A stretch of 64,000 nt of DNA from Anaerocolumna aminovalerica (GCF_900115365.1 NZ_FOWD01000020.1:17551-81550); one strand, 5' to 3'. Positions 43,544 to 53,164 are shown, numbered from the stretch's first letter. The notes: generated from the letters alone by a model not told the origin. Made by a program: numbers and translations.

Positions 43544-45298
43544 TTACATACTCATTTGTAAGAATACATCAATGGAATCCGCCACTGTTTGTAAACTTTT
43601 TCTCCAGAAGTCAGGAGAGGTTAAATCAATACCGGCCATGGCTGCAACATCCTCAACGGATTTTACGGTAGTTGCTTTTAATATATCCCGGTATTGGGGA
43701 ACAAAAGCAGCTCCTTCTTCCTGATATTTTGCATATAATCCTCTGGCAAATAATCCTCCGAATGCATATGGGAAGTTATAGAAGCTTAATACTTCTGAAT
43801 AATAATGGCCTTTGCAAACCCACATATATGGGTGCAAACAGGAATGGTCCAGGCCATCGCCATAGGCTTCTTTTTGTGCTTCAATCATTATGTTCTCTAA
43901 TTCATCTGCAAATAGGAAAGAGTCTTTACGTTTTTCAAACACAGCACTTTCAAACAGGTAACGTGAGTAAATATCGCAGATTATCTGTGTAGTATCCTGT
44001 AACTGACTTTCCAGCAATGCCAGTTTTTCTTTTCCCTCAGATTCATTAATAGCTGCATTCATTATTATTAATTCGTTAAAATTGGAGGCTGTTTCTGCAA
44101 CAGGCATGGAATAATCTGTATTTAATGGTTGATGGTCTTGGATATTGTAACCGTGATAAGCATGGCCAAGTTCATGAGCCAATGTAACAACATCACTAAG
44201 GGTGTTGTCAAAGTTCGTAAGAATACGGCTTTGTTTTATAAAGGGAAGGTTATAACAAAATGCACCTCCAACTTTTCCCTGATGAGGGAAGAAATCAATC
44301 CATTCATCATCAAAGGCAGTTTCAATCAAATCTGCTAAATCATCGGAGAAGCCGCGAAAATGAGTAACAAGATATTCTTTTGCCTCTTCCGTAGTAAAAG
44401 TCCGATTGGATTCTCCCAGTGGTGCGAATAAATCATACCAGGGCAATCCGTTTTTATGTCCAAGTATTTCTGCTTTCTTTCTTAAGTAAGCATGGAATTT
44501 TGGCATATATTCTTTCATTGCCGTTAACATGGCATCTAAAGTCTCTTTTTTCATTCTGGAATTTTCCAGAGTCATTGCCAATGGAGATTCATATCCTCTT
44601 AAATCTGCAATAGTGTTCACTTGAGATTTGATATTATTAAGTGAAAATGCAACAGCATCTTTAATCTTATGGTAAGCAGCTATTTCTGCATCATAAGCTG
44701 TTTTACGAATCCTTTGATCCGGATCATAAGCCTGATTGCGAATACCAGAAAGAGTAGTTTCTTCTCCATTATAATCTACAGCTACGGTAGAAGTCAGATA
44801 TTGATGAAGCATGGCCCAGGCTGAGCCGGCAGATAAATTCATTTTTGCAATTACTTCTTCTACGTCGTCACTTAAGGTATGTTTTGCTTCTCTTCTAATT
44901 TCATGGAGCATAAAATCATAATTTTTTAACTTTTCATTTTCGGAAATGATCTGATCAAGGTTAGGAATAGCTCCGATGTATTTATTGATCATTGCTTTTT
45001 CTTTTGATAATGTACTGTTTATCTCTTCCAACCGTCCTATTAATGCAGCGGTTTCGCTGTCTGTAGTATTGGTTGACTGACGAAGAGCAAGATAAACGTA
45101 TAATCTTTTAAAAACTAATTCATATTTTTCCAGATAATTAATAAGTGAGATAAGTGCTTCTGCAGGTTTTATATCAGCAAGTGTTCCCACGTAATCTTTT
45201 ATAGCTGTAATCAGTTCTTTCATTTGTTTAAAATCATTTTGAAAGGCTTCATCCTGATAGCCTTTGTAAAGTGCATCTAACGACCATTCTTTTTTCAT
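43544..45298 (-). CDS. M3 family oligoendopeptidase
   Basis: A 584-residue cytoplasmic zinc peptidase. The motif VVTLAHELGHAYHGYNIQDH lies at about residues 372-391 and the downstream Glu ligand in PVAETASNFNELII. It is more distant from PepF than the 28056 gene and matches the PepF/M3 subfamily often annotated separately. It probably trims peptides from protein turnover. AGAGG precedes the ATG. Confidence 0.93.
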   Translation of the reverse strand: MKKEWSLDALYKGYQDEAFQNDFKQMKELITAIKDYVGTLADIKPAEALISLINYLEKYELVFKRLYVYLALRQSTNTTDSETAALIGRLEEINSTLSKEKAMINKYIGAIPNLDQIISENEKLKNYDFMLHEIRREAKHTLSDDVEEVIAKMNLSAGSAWAMLHQYLTSTVAVDYNGEETTLSGIRNQAYDPDQRIRKTAYDAEIAAYHKIKDAVAFSLNNIKSQVNTIADLRGYESPLAMTLENSRMKKETLDAMLTAMKEYMPKFHAYLRKKAEILGHKNGLPWYDLFAPLGESNRTFTTEEAKEYLVTHFRGFSDDLADLIETAFDDEWIDFFPHQGKVGGAFCYNLPFIKQSRILTNFDNTLSDVVTLAHELGHAYHGYNIQDHQPLNTDYSMPVAETASNFNELIIMNAAINESEGKEKLALLESQLQDTTQIICDIYSRYLFESAVFEKRKDSFLFADELENIMIEAQKEAYGDGLDHSCLHPYMWVCKGHYYSEVLSFYNFPYAFGGLFARGLYAKYQEEGAAFVPQYRDILKATTVKSVEDVAAMAGIDLTSPDFWRKSLQTVADSIDVFLQMSM

Positions 45299-45530
45299 AT
45301 AAACCTCTTTCTAAGGGCATCTAAATGTTTTATTGGAAGTACAATGAACGCCCTTTTTCAGTTTTCACTTAGTATTACTTCCAATCCTTAAACAAGATAT
45401 GATTATATTATACCACCAATTTCTTCAAAAAAGTACAAATATTGCAATTCTTTCTAGAAAATATAAGTCGGAGTAATAGCAGATGAAAGTAGTACATAAT
45501 ATAATACTATAGTGTATCTGAGAGGTGCTC

Positions 45531-46943
45531 ATGATTAAAAAAATCAATATAAAACACGGGATTATTGGTGAGTTGGTGATACTTATTATTTTAGCTTCCT
45601 TTCTTATTTATCAGAATGTAAAGGAAAATTCTATTGATGCTTTCTTGCCTACCGCTGAGAAAGATTACATAAAATGGGTGGATTTTGATGTTAGTCATAC
45701 AGCTATGGATAAAGCCTATAATTATGACGTGGAGTCTCAATCAGAAGAAGTGAAGCTGAATTGGATTGAACTCCTTGCCTTCTTGGGAGCAAGATATGGA
45801 GGGGACTTTTCAAAGTATAAGGAAAAACATATGGCCGATTTGGTGGAAAGGCTAAGGTCAAAAAAAGAAACCATGGAAAGTATAACAAAAGATATGAAAT
45901 ATTATAGTTATTATCTGGAAGCTTATACCACAATTTTAGGGGGATTTGTGGGTGAGTATGAAATTCAGGTACCAAGCGAAACCAATCCGGAAGAAAAAGT
46001 ATGGGTTAAGAAATATGGGTTGAAAGCTTTTTTACCTATTGCAAAGAATTTCCCTTATAGTGATTATGATGATTTTGGAGCTTCCAGAAGTTATGGTTAT
46101 AAAAGAGTTCATTTGGGACATGACATGATGGGGCAGGTGGGAACACCAATTGTTGCAGTAGAATCCGGCTATGTAGAAGCCATGGGATGGAATCAATATG
46201 GAGGCTGGAGAATCGGAATCAGAAGTTTTGATAAGAAACGTTATTATTACTATGCCCACTTAAGAAAGAATTTTCCCTACAACAAATCCCTGGAAGAAGG
46301 CAGCATTGTAAAAGCAGGTGATGTAATTGGATATTTAGGAAGAACCGGATACAGCGCAACAGAAAATACTAATAATATAGATACTTCCCACTTACATTTC
46401 GGACTACAGCTTATATTTGACGAATCACAAAAAGAAGGAGTCAATGAGATTTGGATTGATTGCTATGATTTGATACGTTTTCTATACCGCAACCGTTCGG
46501 AAACAACTAAAGACATGGAGACTAAGGAATGGCATCGAGTCTATGATATAAAAGATCCTGTGGTCGATGTATATATGGAGGAAAACTCCAGAAACATAAG
46601 TAAAGATTTTCCAATGAAACCACAAATTGATGTTCCTGTAGATATGAAAATCGTAAAAAATGAACAAGAAAGTGTAGACCAGGGACATTCACCCTGGATG
46701 TTGGATCCGGCTTACGTAGCACAAGTTTTTGTCAGCCAGATCATTTCGCCGGAAGGCATTAAGGGAGAATATCCAATCCCCTACGAAGATGTGGAGATTT
46801 TGTATAATTCAGATGAGAATACAATTGCAAAGATTAATGGAAGCACAACTCCCGTTAGAAGGGTATATATGAAACGTCTCATAAGGCAGGATAAGACAGG
46901 AATTTGGACTGTTGTGGGATACGATCCTGTGGAACAGAAGTAA
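45531..46943 (+). CDS. Membrane-anchored M23 family metallopeptidase
   Basis: A 470-residue protein. An N-terminal membrane segment (ELVILIILASFLIYQN) anchors it outside. The M23/LytM domain lies at about residues 190-310: HLGHDMMGQVGTPIVAVESG with the zinc His/Asp, YYYAHL and the HLHFGLQ motif. Such enzymes cut cell-wall cross-bridges or, in spore formers, act in engulfment. A C-terminal part of about 150 residues is of unknown use. ATG 45531 is chosen with GAGAGGTG upstream; a GTG at 45525 is in frame. Confidence 0.9.
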   Translation: MIKKINIKHGIIGELVILIILASFLIYQNVKENSIDAFLPTAEKDYIKWVDFDVSHTAMDKAYNYDVESQSEEVKLNWIELLAFLGARYGGDFSKYKEKHMADLVERLRSKKETMESITKDMKYYSYYLEAYTTILGGFVGEYEIQVPSETNPEEKVWVKKYGLKAFLPIAKNFPYSDYDDFGASRSYGYKRVHLGHDMMGQVGTPIVAVESGYVEAMGWNQYGGWRIGIRSFDKKRYYYYAHLRKNFPYNKSLEEGSIVKAGDVIGYLGRTGYSATENTNNIDTSHLHFGLQLIFDESQKEGVNEIWIDCYDLIRFLYRNRSETTKDMETKEWHRVYDIKDPVVDVYMEENSRNISKDFPMKPQIDVPVDMKIVKNEQESVDQGHSPWMLDPAYVAQVFVSQIISPEGIKGEYPIPYEDVEILYNSDENTIAKINGSTTPVRRVYMKRLIRQDKTGIWTVVGYDPVEQK

Positions 46944-46976
46944 AATGTGAGCATTGCCGGTAAAGGTATTCAGATA

Positions 46977-47018
46977 TTCGAGAGTAGGGAATAAGAATCA
47001 GTATCCCATACTCTCGAA
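46977..47018. terminator. Bidirectional terminator
   Basis: TTCGAGAGTA pairs with TACTCTCGAA and GGGATA-like inner bases extend it, between the convergent M23 and HD genes. Confidence 0.8.
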
Positions 47019-47032
47019 GTCAAGGCAATACA

Positions 47033-47599
47033 CTAAATCTCCATTTCCGGTATTAAGCTTCTCATGGCATGAATGGTTTTATCAATTAATTCTGTTAATT
47101 CCATTTCTAACATGTCTGCACCTTTTTGAATGACTTCTCTGGAACATCCGGCAGCAAAACTGGCAGTTTTAAATTTCTTCATTACGGATTTTACTTCCAG
47201 ATCAGAGACACTTTTGGAAGGTCGCATGATAGCCACTGCACCAATTAATCCGGTTAATTCATCTATGGCATAAAGTACTTTTTCCATATATAATTCCGGT
47301 TTTATATCCACTGTAATTCCATATCCATGACTTGCAGTGCTACGAATAATGCCTTCATCTAAATCCAATTCTTTCATTAATTCCTGTCCTTTTATACAGT
47401 GCTGTTCCGGGTACATCTCAAAATCCAAATCGTGTAACATGCCCACCACTTTCCAATAGTCCACATGTTCCGGATCATATTCTTCTGCAAAATAACCCAT
47501 AACACCGGAGACAATTTTTCCATGCTTTAAATGGAATTCATCTTTGTTATATTTTTTTAGAATTTCATATGCTTCTTCCACGGTTGGTATATAACTCAT
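47033..47599 (-). CDS. HD-domain protein (hydrolase)
   Basis: A 188-residue protein. The HD dyad is in VVGMLHDLDFEMYPEQHCIK (about residues 52-71), with further metal-site residues in SHGYGI. The set matches small bacterial HD hydrolases that act on nucleotides or phosphoesters. The substrate is unknown. AGGAGGAAG precedes the ATG. The gene stands alone. Confidence 0.85.
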   Translation of the reverse strand: MSYIPTVEEAYEILKKYNKDEFHLKHGKIVSGVMGYFAEEYDPEHVDYWKVVGMLHDLDFEMYPEQHCIKGQELMKELDLDEGIIRSTASHGYGITVDIKPELYMEKVLYAIDELTGLIGAVAIMRPSKSVSDLEVKSVMKKFKTASFAAGCSREVIQKGADMLEMELTELIDKTIHAMRSLIPEMEI

Positions 47600-47740
47600 A
47601 ACTTCCTCCTATCCGGCTGCCCGATTAATATGGGCAAACTTGTGTATATTTTTGATTCATTGCTTCAAATTAAAAGGTATTGTATCATAAGGAATAAATC
47701 CGGTCAAATACAAAAAATATTACTAAAAGTAGCGAAATAT

Positions 47741-47952
47741 GATATAATACAAACGGAGTGAAAGATTTGCAAGCTTGCTTGGAAATCTTGAGCGTAGTGC
47801 CAAGATCATGAACGTGCTTTATGTTCATGATATAATACAAACGGAGTGAAGGATTTGCAAGCTTGCTTGGAAATCATGAGCGTAGTGCCAAGATCATGAA
47901 CGTGTTTTATGTTCATGATATAATACAAACGGAGTGAAAGGTTTGCAAGCTT
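47741..47952 (+). repeat. 88-bp structured tandem repeat, about 2.4 copies
   Basis: GATATAATACAAACGGAGTG starts at 47741, 47829 and 47917, exactly 88 bases apart; the third copy stops after GCAAGCTT. Each full unit holds a near-perfect hairpin (AGATTTGCAAGC against GCTTGGAAATCT in copy 1), a CTTGG/CCAAG pair and a second hairpin CATGAAC/GTTCATG, plus a TATAAT box. It lies directly before the zinc-ribbon gene. Confidence 0.9.
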
Positions 47953-48017
47953 TATAACGTACATAAATTTATATTAGATATAGGTATACATTACTTACAC
48001 AATAAGGAGGACTTTCG

Positions 48018-48380
48018 ATGTTCTTTATTTTTGGAATCAGCAGCGGTAAAAAAAGATTGGATTTTAATCAGACCATGATATGTCCCAATTGCGGACATTT
48101 TGGAAGACTGGAAGTTTATATGACATATATGTATTTCAGCCTCTTTTTTATACCCTTATTTAAATGGGGGAAGCGGTATCTGGTAAAAACCTCATGTTGT
48201 GACGGAGCTTGTGATATTCCAAATGAATTAGGGAAAAGGATTGAAAAAGGACAAACATTAGAAATAGATCCCAAGGATTTGCATTTTCCTTTTGGACATC
48301 GATTCAAACAATGTACCAATTGTGGATTCAGCACCAGTGAAGAGTTTGAATATTGCCCTAAATGTGGCAAACCGCTATAG
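48018..48380 (+). CDS. Zinc-ribbon domain protein, membrane-associated
   Basis: A 120-residue protein. An N-terminal CxxC (ICPNCGHFG, about residues 22-30), a hydrophobic stretch (YMYFSLFFIPLF) and a C-terminal zinc ribbon (QCTNCGFSTSEEFEYCPKCG, about residues 98-117). Family members are common in clostridia and of unknown function. AAGGAGGA precedes the ATG. The preceding 88-bp repeats may influence its expression. Confidence 0.85.
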   Translation: MFFIFGISSGKKRLDFNQTMICPNCGHFGRLEVYMTYMYFSLFFIPLFKWGKRYLVKTSCCDGACDIPNELGKRIEKGQTLEIDPKDLHFPFGHRFKQCTNCGFSTSEEFEYCPKCGKPL

Positions 48381-48647
48381 AAGTATAGAATACATTCCGT
48401 GATTGTATTAAATCTGTAAAACAAAGTATCACAACACCAATTCTGAATATCACCTCTGAAAGGGGATTGTTTCACCGACAAACAAGCATCATTAGCAAGC
48501 AGAATATCACTGGAAAACAGGTAACATCAGCGAACAAGGTATCACCTGAAAAATAGTTATTATCAGCTAGCAGAGTATTACATTGGCAAGATTAATGTGA
48601 TATATAATGGGGTAAATATGAAATATTTTGAATAATTATAAAAGCTA

Positions 48648-48676
48648 TTGACATTAAAAACAGGGTTCATTATAAT
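48648..48676 (+). promoter_or_regulatory. Consensus sigma-A promoter
   Basis: TTGACA (48648-48653) and TATAAT (48671-48676) match the consensus perfectly with a 17-base spacer. It is the promoter of the serine hydrolase gene or of a very short RNA. Confidence 0.85.
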
Positions 48677-48692
48677 GATTTGAAAGTAAACA

Positions 48693-48726
48693 AGGGAGTA
48701 GTCGAGGGATTACTCCCTATTTTTTA
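48693..48726 (+). terminator. Terminator directly after the promoter (attenuator or short RNA end)
   Basis: AGGGAGTA pairs with TACTCCCT and is followed by ATTTTTT. It begins about 10 bases after the expected transcription start, so it must stop or attenuate transcripts before the gene at 48765. Confidence 0.75.
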
Positions 48727-48764
48727 ATACAGAAAATTTATATAATGAAAGAGGCGTGTATTGG

Positions 48765-49526
48765 GTGAATGATAATTTATTGAAGGAATTACAGAAAATT
48801 ACGGGAAAAGCAGGTTTTTATTATAAGAATCTGGTAACTGGTGAGCAGATTACCTTTCAGGAGGATATGCCCTTTCAGGCAGCCAGTGTTATTAAAATAC
48901 CAATTCTAATAGAAGCATTTACAAGATTGGAAACAGGCTCCCTACATAAAACAGATCTATTTACAATTAAAAAGCAAGATAAATTACCATCTTGTGGTGC
49001 CTTGACCTACATGCACGATGGTTTACAGGTTACTTTAGAAGATTTATATACACTAATGATTATATTAAGTGATAATACGGCTACCAATCTCCTTATAGAG
49101 CATTTGGGAATGGATCAAATCAATAATACCATGCAAAAACTTGGATGCAGGCAGATTAAATTAAACCGCTATTTATTTGATTCAGAAAAAGCAGCATTGG
49201 GAATTGAAAATTATATTTCTGCCGGCGACATTGCAGGACTGCTGGAAAAAATGTACCATGGGGAATTAGTTTCTAAGGAAGCATCTGTGGAAATGCTTCG
49301 TATCTTAAAGAACCAAAGATTAAATGGGAAGATACCGTTCTTTATTCATGGCAAAGCAGACATCGCTCATAAAACAGGTGAGGATGATGGTATTACCCAT
49401 GATGTTGGTATTGTTTATGGGAAAGAACCATTTATCATATGTTTTTGCGGAAATGAAGTAGATGTTCCTGCATATGAACGTTTGATGCAGGATATATCTT
49501 ATGCATTATTTAAAGAACAGGAGTAA
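48765..49526 (+). CDS. Class A beta-lactamase-fold serine hydrolase 1
   Basis: A 253-residue protein with the three active-site elements of the family: SxxK (SVIK, Ser41-Lys44), SDN (102-104) and KTG (203-205). There is no signal peptide, so it is cytoplasmic, unlike a secreted resistance enzyme. The GTG at 48765 is preferred, 10 bases after GAGG; a GTG at 48756 is in frame but touches the purine tract. It precedes the dipeptide epimerase and the peptide importer. A role in trimming imported cell-wall peptides is therefore more likely than drug resistance. Two further paralogues are at 57535 and 60766. Confidence 0.87.
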   Translation: MNDNLLKELQKITGKAGFYYKNLVTGEQITFQEDMPFQAASVIKIPILIEAFTRLETGSLHKTDLFTIKKQDKLPSCGALTYMHDGLQVTLEDLYTLMIILSDNTATNLLIEHLGMDQINNTMQKLGCRQIKLNRYLFDSEKAALGIENYISAGDIAGLLEKMYHGELVSKEASVEMLRILKNQRLNGKIPFFIHGKADIAHKTGEDDGITHDVGIVYGKEPFIICFCGNEVDVPAYERLMQDISYALFKEQE

Positions 49527-49652
49527 TAGTAGAGTTTTTCATTTGGAACAGGCAGAACCCATATGGCTTACCTGCAAAATATAACCACATTGCTTAATAT
49601 AAAGCTTTATCACTACAATCATTATTAAGGGATGTAAGAAAAGGAGAAGGCT

Positions 49653-50741
49653 ATGATAATTAAGGATATTGAGCTGGGTGTCATAAACATACCCCTTGCC
49701 AGACCATTTAAGACAGCACTAAGAACTGTGGAATATGTAGAAGATGTAGTAATAAAAGTTACTACCGATACGGAGTTCTCAGGGTATGGAGAAGCCCCTC
49801 CTACCGCAGTTATTACAGGAGAAACAAAAGGTTCCATTATCACAGCAATCAGAGATTTTATAAAACCTGCATTAGTTGGTATGGATATTGATAATTTGGA
49901 TGGAATCTTTCATAAATTACATAGCTGCATGGTGAAGAACACCTCTGCAAAAGCCGCTGTAGATATGGCTATATATGATTTATATGCTAAAAAATACCAG
50001 ACACCTTTATATAAGGTACTTGGGGGAAATAAAACAGAACTGGAAACAGATTTAACCATCAGTGTAAATCCAATTCCGGAAATGGTTGCTGACAGCCTGG
50101 ATGCTGTGGGTAAAGGCTATAAGATTCTCAAGATAAAAGTTGGAAAAGAAGGACTTAAGGATGTTGAACGCATTGCAGCCATTCGGGAAGCTGTTGGGCC
50201 GGATATTAATATAAGGGTAGATGCCAATCAAGGGTGGAATGCGAAACAATCGGTCCAGATCATAACTGCCATGGAGGACAGAGGGCTTAACATTGAACTG
50301 GTAGAGCAGCCAGTACCTGCCCATGACTTAAAAGGAATGAAGTTTGTTACCGGTCATGTAAATACCCCCATATTAGCAGATGAAAGTGTGTTTTCACCGG
50401 AAGATGCAATTAGCATTATTCGAGAAGGTGCTGCAGATTTAATTAATATTAAGCTAATGAAAACCGGCGGTATTTATAATGCATTAAAGATATGCAGTAT
50501 TGCAGAAATTTATGGGGTAGAATGCATGATAGGATGCATGTTGGAAAGCAAATTATCCGTCAGTGCAGCCGCACATCTGGCAGCAGCTAAGAGTGTCATA
50601 ACAAGAGCGGATCTGGATGGACCTTCATTATGTAAAGCAGATCCTTTTGTAGGGGGACCAATTTATGATGAGAATATGATCCGAATGGTGAATGAACCTG
50701 GGATAGGAATTGAGTCTGTTCCTTTCCTGGTAATTGACTAA
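49653..50741 (+). CDS. L-Ala-D/L-Glu epimerase (enolase superfamily)
   Basis: A 362-residue enzyme that converts L-Ala-D-Glu from peptidoglycan into L-Ala-L-Glu. The capping domain begins LARPFKTALRTVEYVEDVVI. The barrel carries the KxK catalytic motif in KILKIKVG (about residues 157-164), the metal ligands in RVDANQGW (about 190) and VEQPVP (about 216), and ADESVFSPEDA (about 240). The text matches the YkfB subfamily closely. AAGGAGAAGG precedes the ATG. It sits beside serine hydrolase 1 and upstream of an oligopeptide importer, as in the ykf/dpp locus of Bacillus. Confidence 0.92.
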   Translation: MIIKDIELGVINIPLARPFKTALRTVEYVEDVVIKVTTDTEFSGYGEAPPTAVITGETKGSIITAIRDFIKPALVGMDIDNLDGIFHKLHSCMVKNTSAKAAVDMAIYDLYAKKYQTPLYKVLGGNKTELETDLTISVNPIPEMVADSLDAVGKGYKILKIKVGKEGLKDVERIAAIREAVGPDINIRVDANQGWNAKQSVQIITAMEDRGLNIELVEQPVPAHDLKGMKFVTGHVNTPILADESVFSPEDAISIIREGAADLINIKLMKTGGIYNALKICSIAEIYGVECMIGCMLESKLSVSAAAHLAAAKSVITRADLDGPSLCKADPFVGGPIYDENMIRMVNEPGIGIESVPFLVID

Positions 50742-51101
50742 AAAGTCCTTTGAAATTCATGTATACAATCTTTCATTTACTATTGAATCAAAGAATAAGA
50801 TAATGTATACTTAACATATTAATTTAGTCTAAAATTTTATTTGTTGGACTCTACTTGATGTAATAAACCTGTTACATAACAGTTCTTTGCGAATAAAATA
50901 TTAAAATGGGCATGCCCTATTTATTTTGAAATAAGATTAAGTATACATAAGTTTTTGCAGCCTTAGACTTTGACGCGTTAATTCAAATAAGAGGCAATTA
51001 GATCAGAAAATATTCTTGTATATAAAATATTATTATTGTTAGAAGAAAAAAATGCGGATAAATCTTTGCATTTATAATTACAACAAAAAAGGAGGAGTTT
51101 T
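50742..51101. other. Regulatory spacer before the peptide importer
   Basis: No gene is visible. GTATAC occurs three times (near 50762, 50806 and 50941), which could mark a repeated operator. The strong importer leader AAAGGAGGAG closes the region. Confidence 0.4.
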
Positions 51102-52994
51102 ATGAAGAAAAAAATGATCTCATTACTATTATGCCTGACATTAGTTACAACGGCATTTGCAGCATGCGGTAAGAAAAAAGGGGCATCCGATGAAGTAGTT
51201 TACCGTAAACTATACGCAGGAGAAGTTACGACTATGAATTATCTGGTAACCGTTTCTGAGAATGAATTTGATGTAGGTGCCAATGTAATTGATACCTTAG
51301 TGGAATACGATAACTTAGGTCAAATTAAACCTTCTTTAGCAGAATCCTGGGATATGAGTCCCGATGGCCTTACATATACTTTTAAGATTCGTGAAGGTCA
51401 AAAATGGTATGATTATGAAGGAAAAGAAGTAGCCGATGTTACTGCTGAGGATTTTGTCAGTGCAATGAAATTTGTATTAACTCCGGAATATGAAAGCGGT
51501 ACCGCTCAGCTTTTATTTGGTGTAATTAAAAATGCAGAAGAATACTTTAATAGTCAGGTAGAAGATAATCCACAAACAGAAGAAGTAGAAGGAAATGGTT
51601 TAGATATTGATTTTTCTGAGGTTGGTGTAAAAGCATTAGATAAGTATACTTTAGAATATACCCTTGCACAACCGGTTCCTTATTTCTTATCCTCCTTAAC
51701 CTATGTATGTTTTATGCCTGCATATGGTCCTTTATTAGAAGAATTAGGTGCTGAATTTGGTTCCGACAACACTAAAATGTATTACAACGGTGCATATATC
51801 TTAAGTGAATTTGCTCCCCAGGAAACCAAAATCTATGTAAAGAATCAGAATAACTGGGATGCTGAGCATGTCTATATTGATAAGATTGTTGAACGGTATA
51901 ATGCAGAAGCAAATACTTTAGCTCCCCAAATGGTTCAAACCGGTGAGATTGATTATGCTACCATTGAATCCAATATTGTAGATGACTGGTTAGCGGATCC
52001 GGAAAGATCTAAATTAATAAGTAAGAGCCGTGTTGAAGTAGACTATTCTTATTTTTATAGTTTTAACTTTAACCCGCAGTTTGATAAAGCATATGAACCT
52101 GACAACTGGAGAATTGCTGTTAATAATGAAAATTTCCGTCAATCTCTGAAAGCAGGTCTGGATAGAGTTAGAGCTCTTAGTGTAACTGAACCGGAAACAC
52201 CGGAGGTTTTATTAAACAATACTATTACACCGGAGACATTTGTTACAAATGAGGGTAAAGATTACACCAGCTATGGTAATTTAGAAGCAATTAATAATGG
52301 TAACAGCTTTGATGAAACAGCAGCTCTTTCTTATAAAGAGGCGGCAATATCCGAACTTACGGCAGCAGGTGCTACCTTCCCGGTTAAAATACTTATGCCC
52401 TATAACCCGGGTACCTCAGGTGATACAGATTGGGGAAGTGAATGTGTAGTTATTGAACAGCAGTTAGAAAATTTACTTGGTAAAGATTATATTGATATTA
52501 TTGTAGAAGCCGGCCCTTCCACCAACTTCTTATCCGAAATCCGCCGTTCCGGTAAATATGCATTTATGAAAACTAACTGGGGTGCTGACTATGCAGATCC
52601 TCAGACTTTTACAGAACCATTTACGGCTGATAATTCCTATAACTTTATGGATAAGGCTATGGCAGCAGGAGAAGGTGTAGCAGATACGGTAGCTGAATAT
52701 TATGCATTAGTAGATGCAGCTAAAGCAATTACTATTGATTTAGAAGCACGTTATGATGGATTTGCTAAAGCAGAAGCCTACTTGATTGAACATGCCTTAG
52801 TAGTTCCATATGCACTTAGCGGATCTTACTATCAAGTAACTAAGAAGGATATATATGAAGGACAATATGCTCCATTTGGTGTATCCGTATTACGTCATAA
52901 AGGACAACATCTATTGGATAAACCGGTAACTATGGAAGAATTCCAAGCTTCTCAGGATCAATGGAATAAAGATCGTGAAGCACTGGCAAAATAG
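51102..52994 (+). CDS. oppA: Oligopeptide ABC transporter, substrate-binding lipoprotein
   Basis: A 630-residue lipoprotein. The signal MKKKMISLLLCLTLVTTAFA ends in the lipobox FAAC (Cys about 22). The SBP_bac_5 fold has LAESWDMSPDGLTYTFKIRE, VTAEDFVSAMKFVL and WGADYADPQTFTEPF. It captures peptides, here probably muropeptides judging from the neighbours. AAAGGAGGAG precedes the ATG. A strong terminator follows, so the binding protein can be made in excess of the membrane parts. Confidence 0.92.
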   Translation: MKKKMISLLLCLTLVTTAFAACGKKKGASDEVVYRKLYAGEVTTMNYLVTVSENEFDVGANVIDTLVEYDNLGQIKPSLAESWDMSPDGLTYTFKIREGQKWYDYEGKEVADVTAEDFVSAMKFVLTPEYESGTAQLLFGVIKNAEEYFNSQVEDNPQTEEVEGNGLDIDFSEVGVKALDKYTLEYTLAQPVPYFLSSLTYVCFMPAYGPLLEELGAEFGSDNTKMYYNGAYILSEFAPQETKIYVKNQNNWDAEHVYIDKIVERYNAEANTLAPQMVQTGEIDYATIESNIVDDWLADPERSKLISKSRVEVDYSYFYSFNFNPQFDKAYEPDNWRIAVNNENFRQSLKAGLDRVRALSVTEPETPEVLLNNTITPETFVTNEGKDYTSYGNLEAINNGNSFDETAALSYKEAAISELTAAGATFPVKILMPYNPGTSGDTDWGSECVVIEQQLENLLGKDYIDIIVEAGPSTNFLSEIRRSGKYAFMKTNWGADYADPQTFTEPFTADNSYNFMDKAMAAGEGVADTVAEYYALVDAAKAITIDLEARYDGFAKAEAYLIEHALVVPYALSGSYYQVTKKDIYEGQYAPFGVSVLRHKGQHLLDKPVTMEEFQASQDQWNKDREALAK

Positions 52995-53035
52995 GCAGGT
53001 TGACAGATCATTTCAAACAGGAAATGAAAAGAAAT

Positions 53036-53087
53036 AAAATAGGTTGTCCCAAATGGTGGTGAACTCCGCCATTGGATAACCTATTTT
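53036..53087 (+). terminator. Attenuating terminator after the binding protein
   Basis: AAAATAGGTT pairs with AACCTATTTT, with an inner TGG/CCA and GGTGG/CCGCC stem. It separates the lipoprotein gene from the permeases. Confidence 0.8.
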
Positions 53088-53099
53088 AGTATTATAAGG

Positions 53100-53164
53100 C
53101 TCTGTTAAGCAATGGCATTGATATTTTAATAGTAAACAATTCTCAATACCATTGTTTTGCAGAG
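53100..53164 (+). promoter_or_regulatory. Second long hairpin before the permease genes
   Basis: 53100-53121 and 53143-53164 are complementary at about 18 of 22 positions. Together with the hairpin just upstream it may tune readthrough, or hold a processing site, ahead of the permease operon. Confidence 0.5.

Larger units (their letters stand above)
48381..48764. other. Intergenic with degenerate repeat and a short promoter-terminator unit
   Basis: A 17-base word (AGCRARCA..RTATCAC type) recurs at 48494, 48529 and 48565, 35-36 bases apart. Further right, a consensus promoter (48648-48676) is followed at once by a terminator (48693-48726). Confidence 0.5.

Noticed and set aside
47741..47952. 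CRISPR-like array
   Set aside because: The whole 88-base unit is repeated, not a short repeat with differing spacers, and no cas gene is near.
50996..51016. CodY box before the oligopeptide importer
   Set aside because: Only about 9 of 15 positions fit the consensus and one half is missing, although dpp genes are CodY targets in Bacillus.
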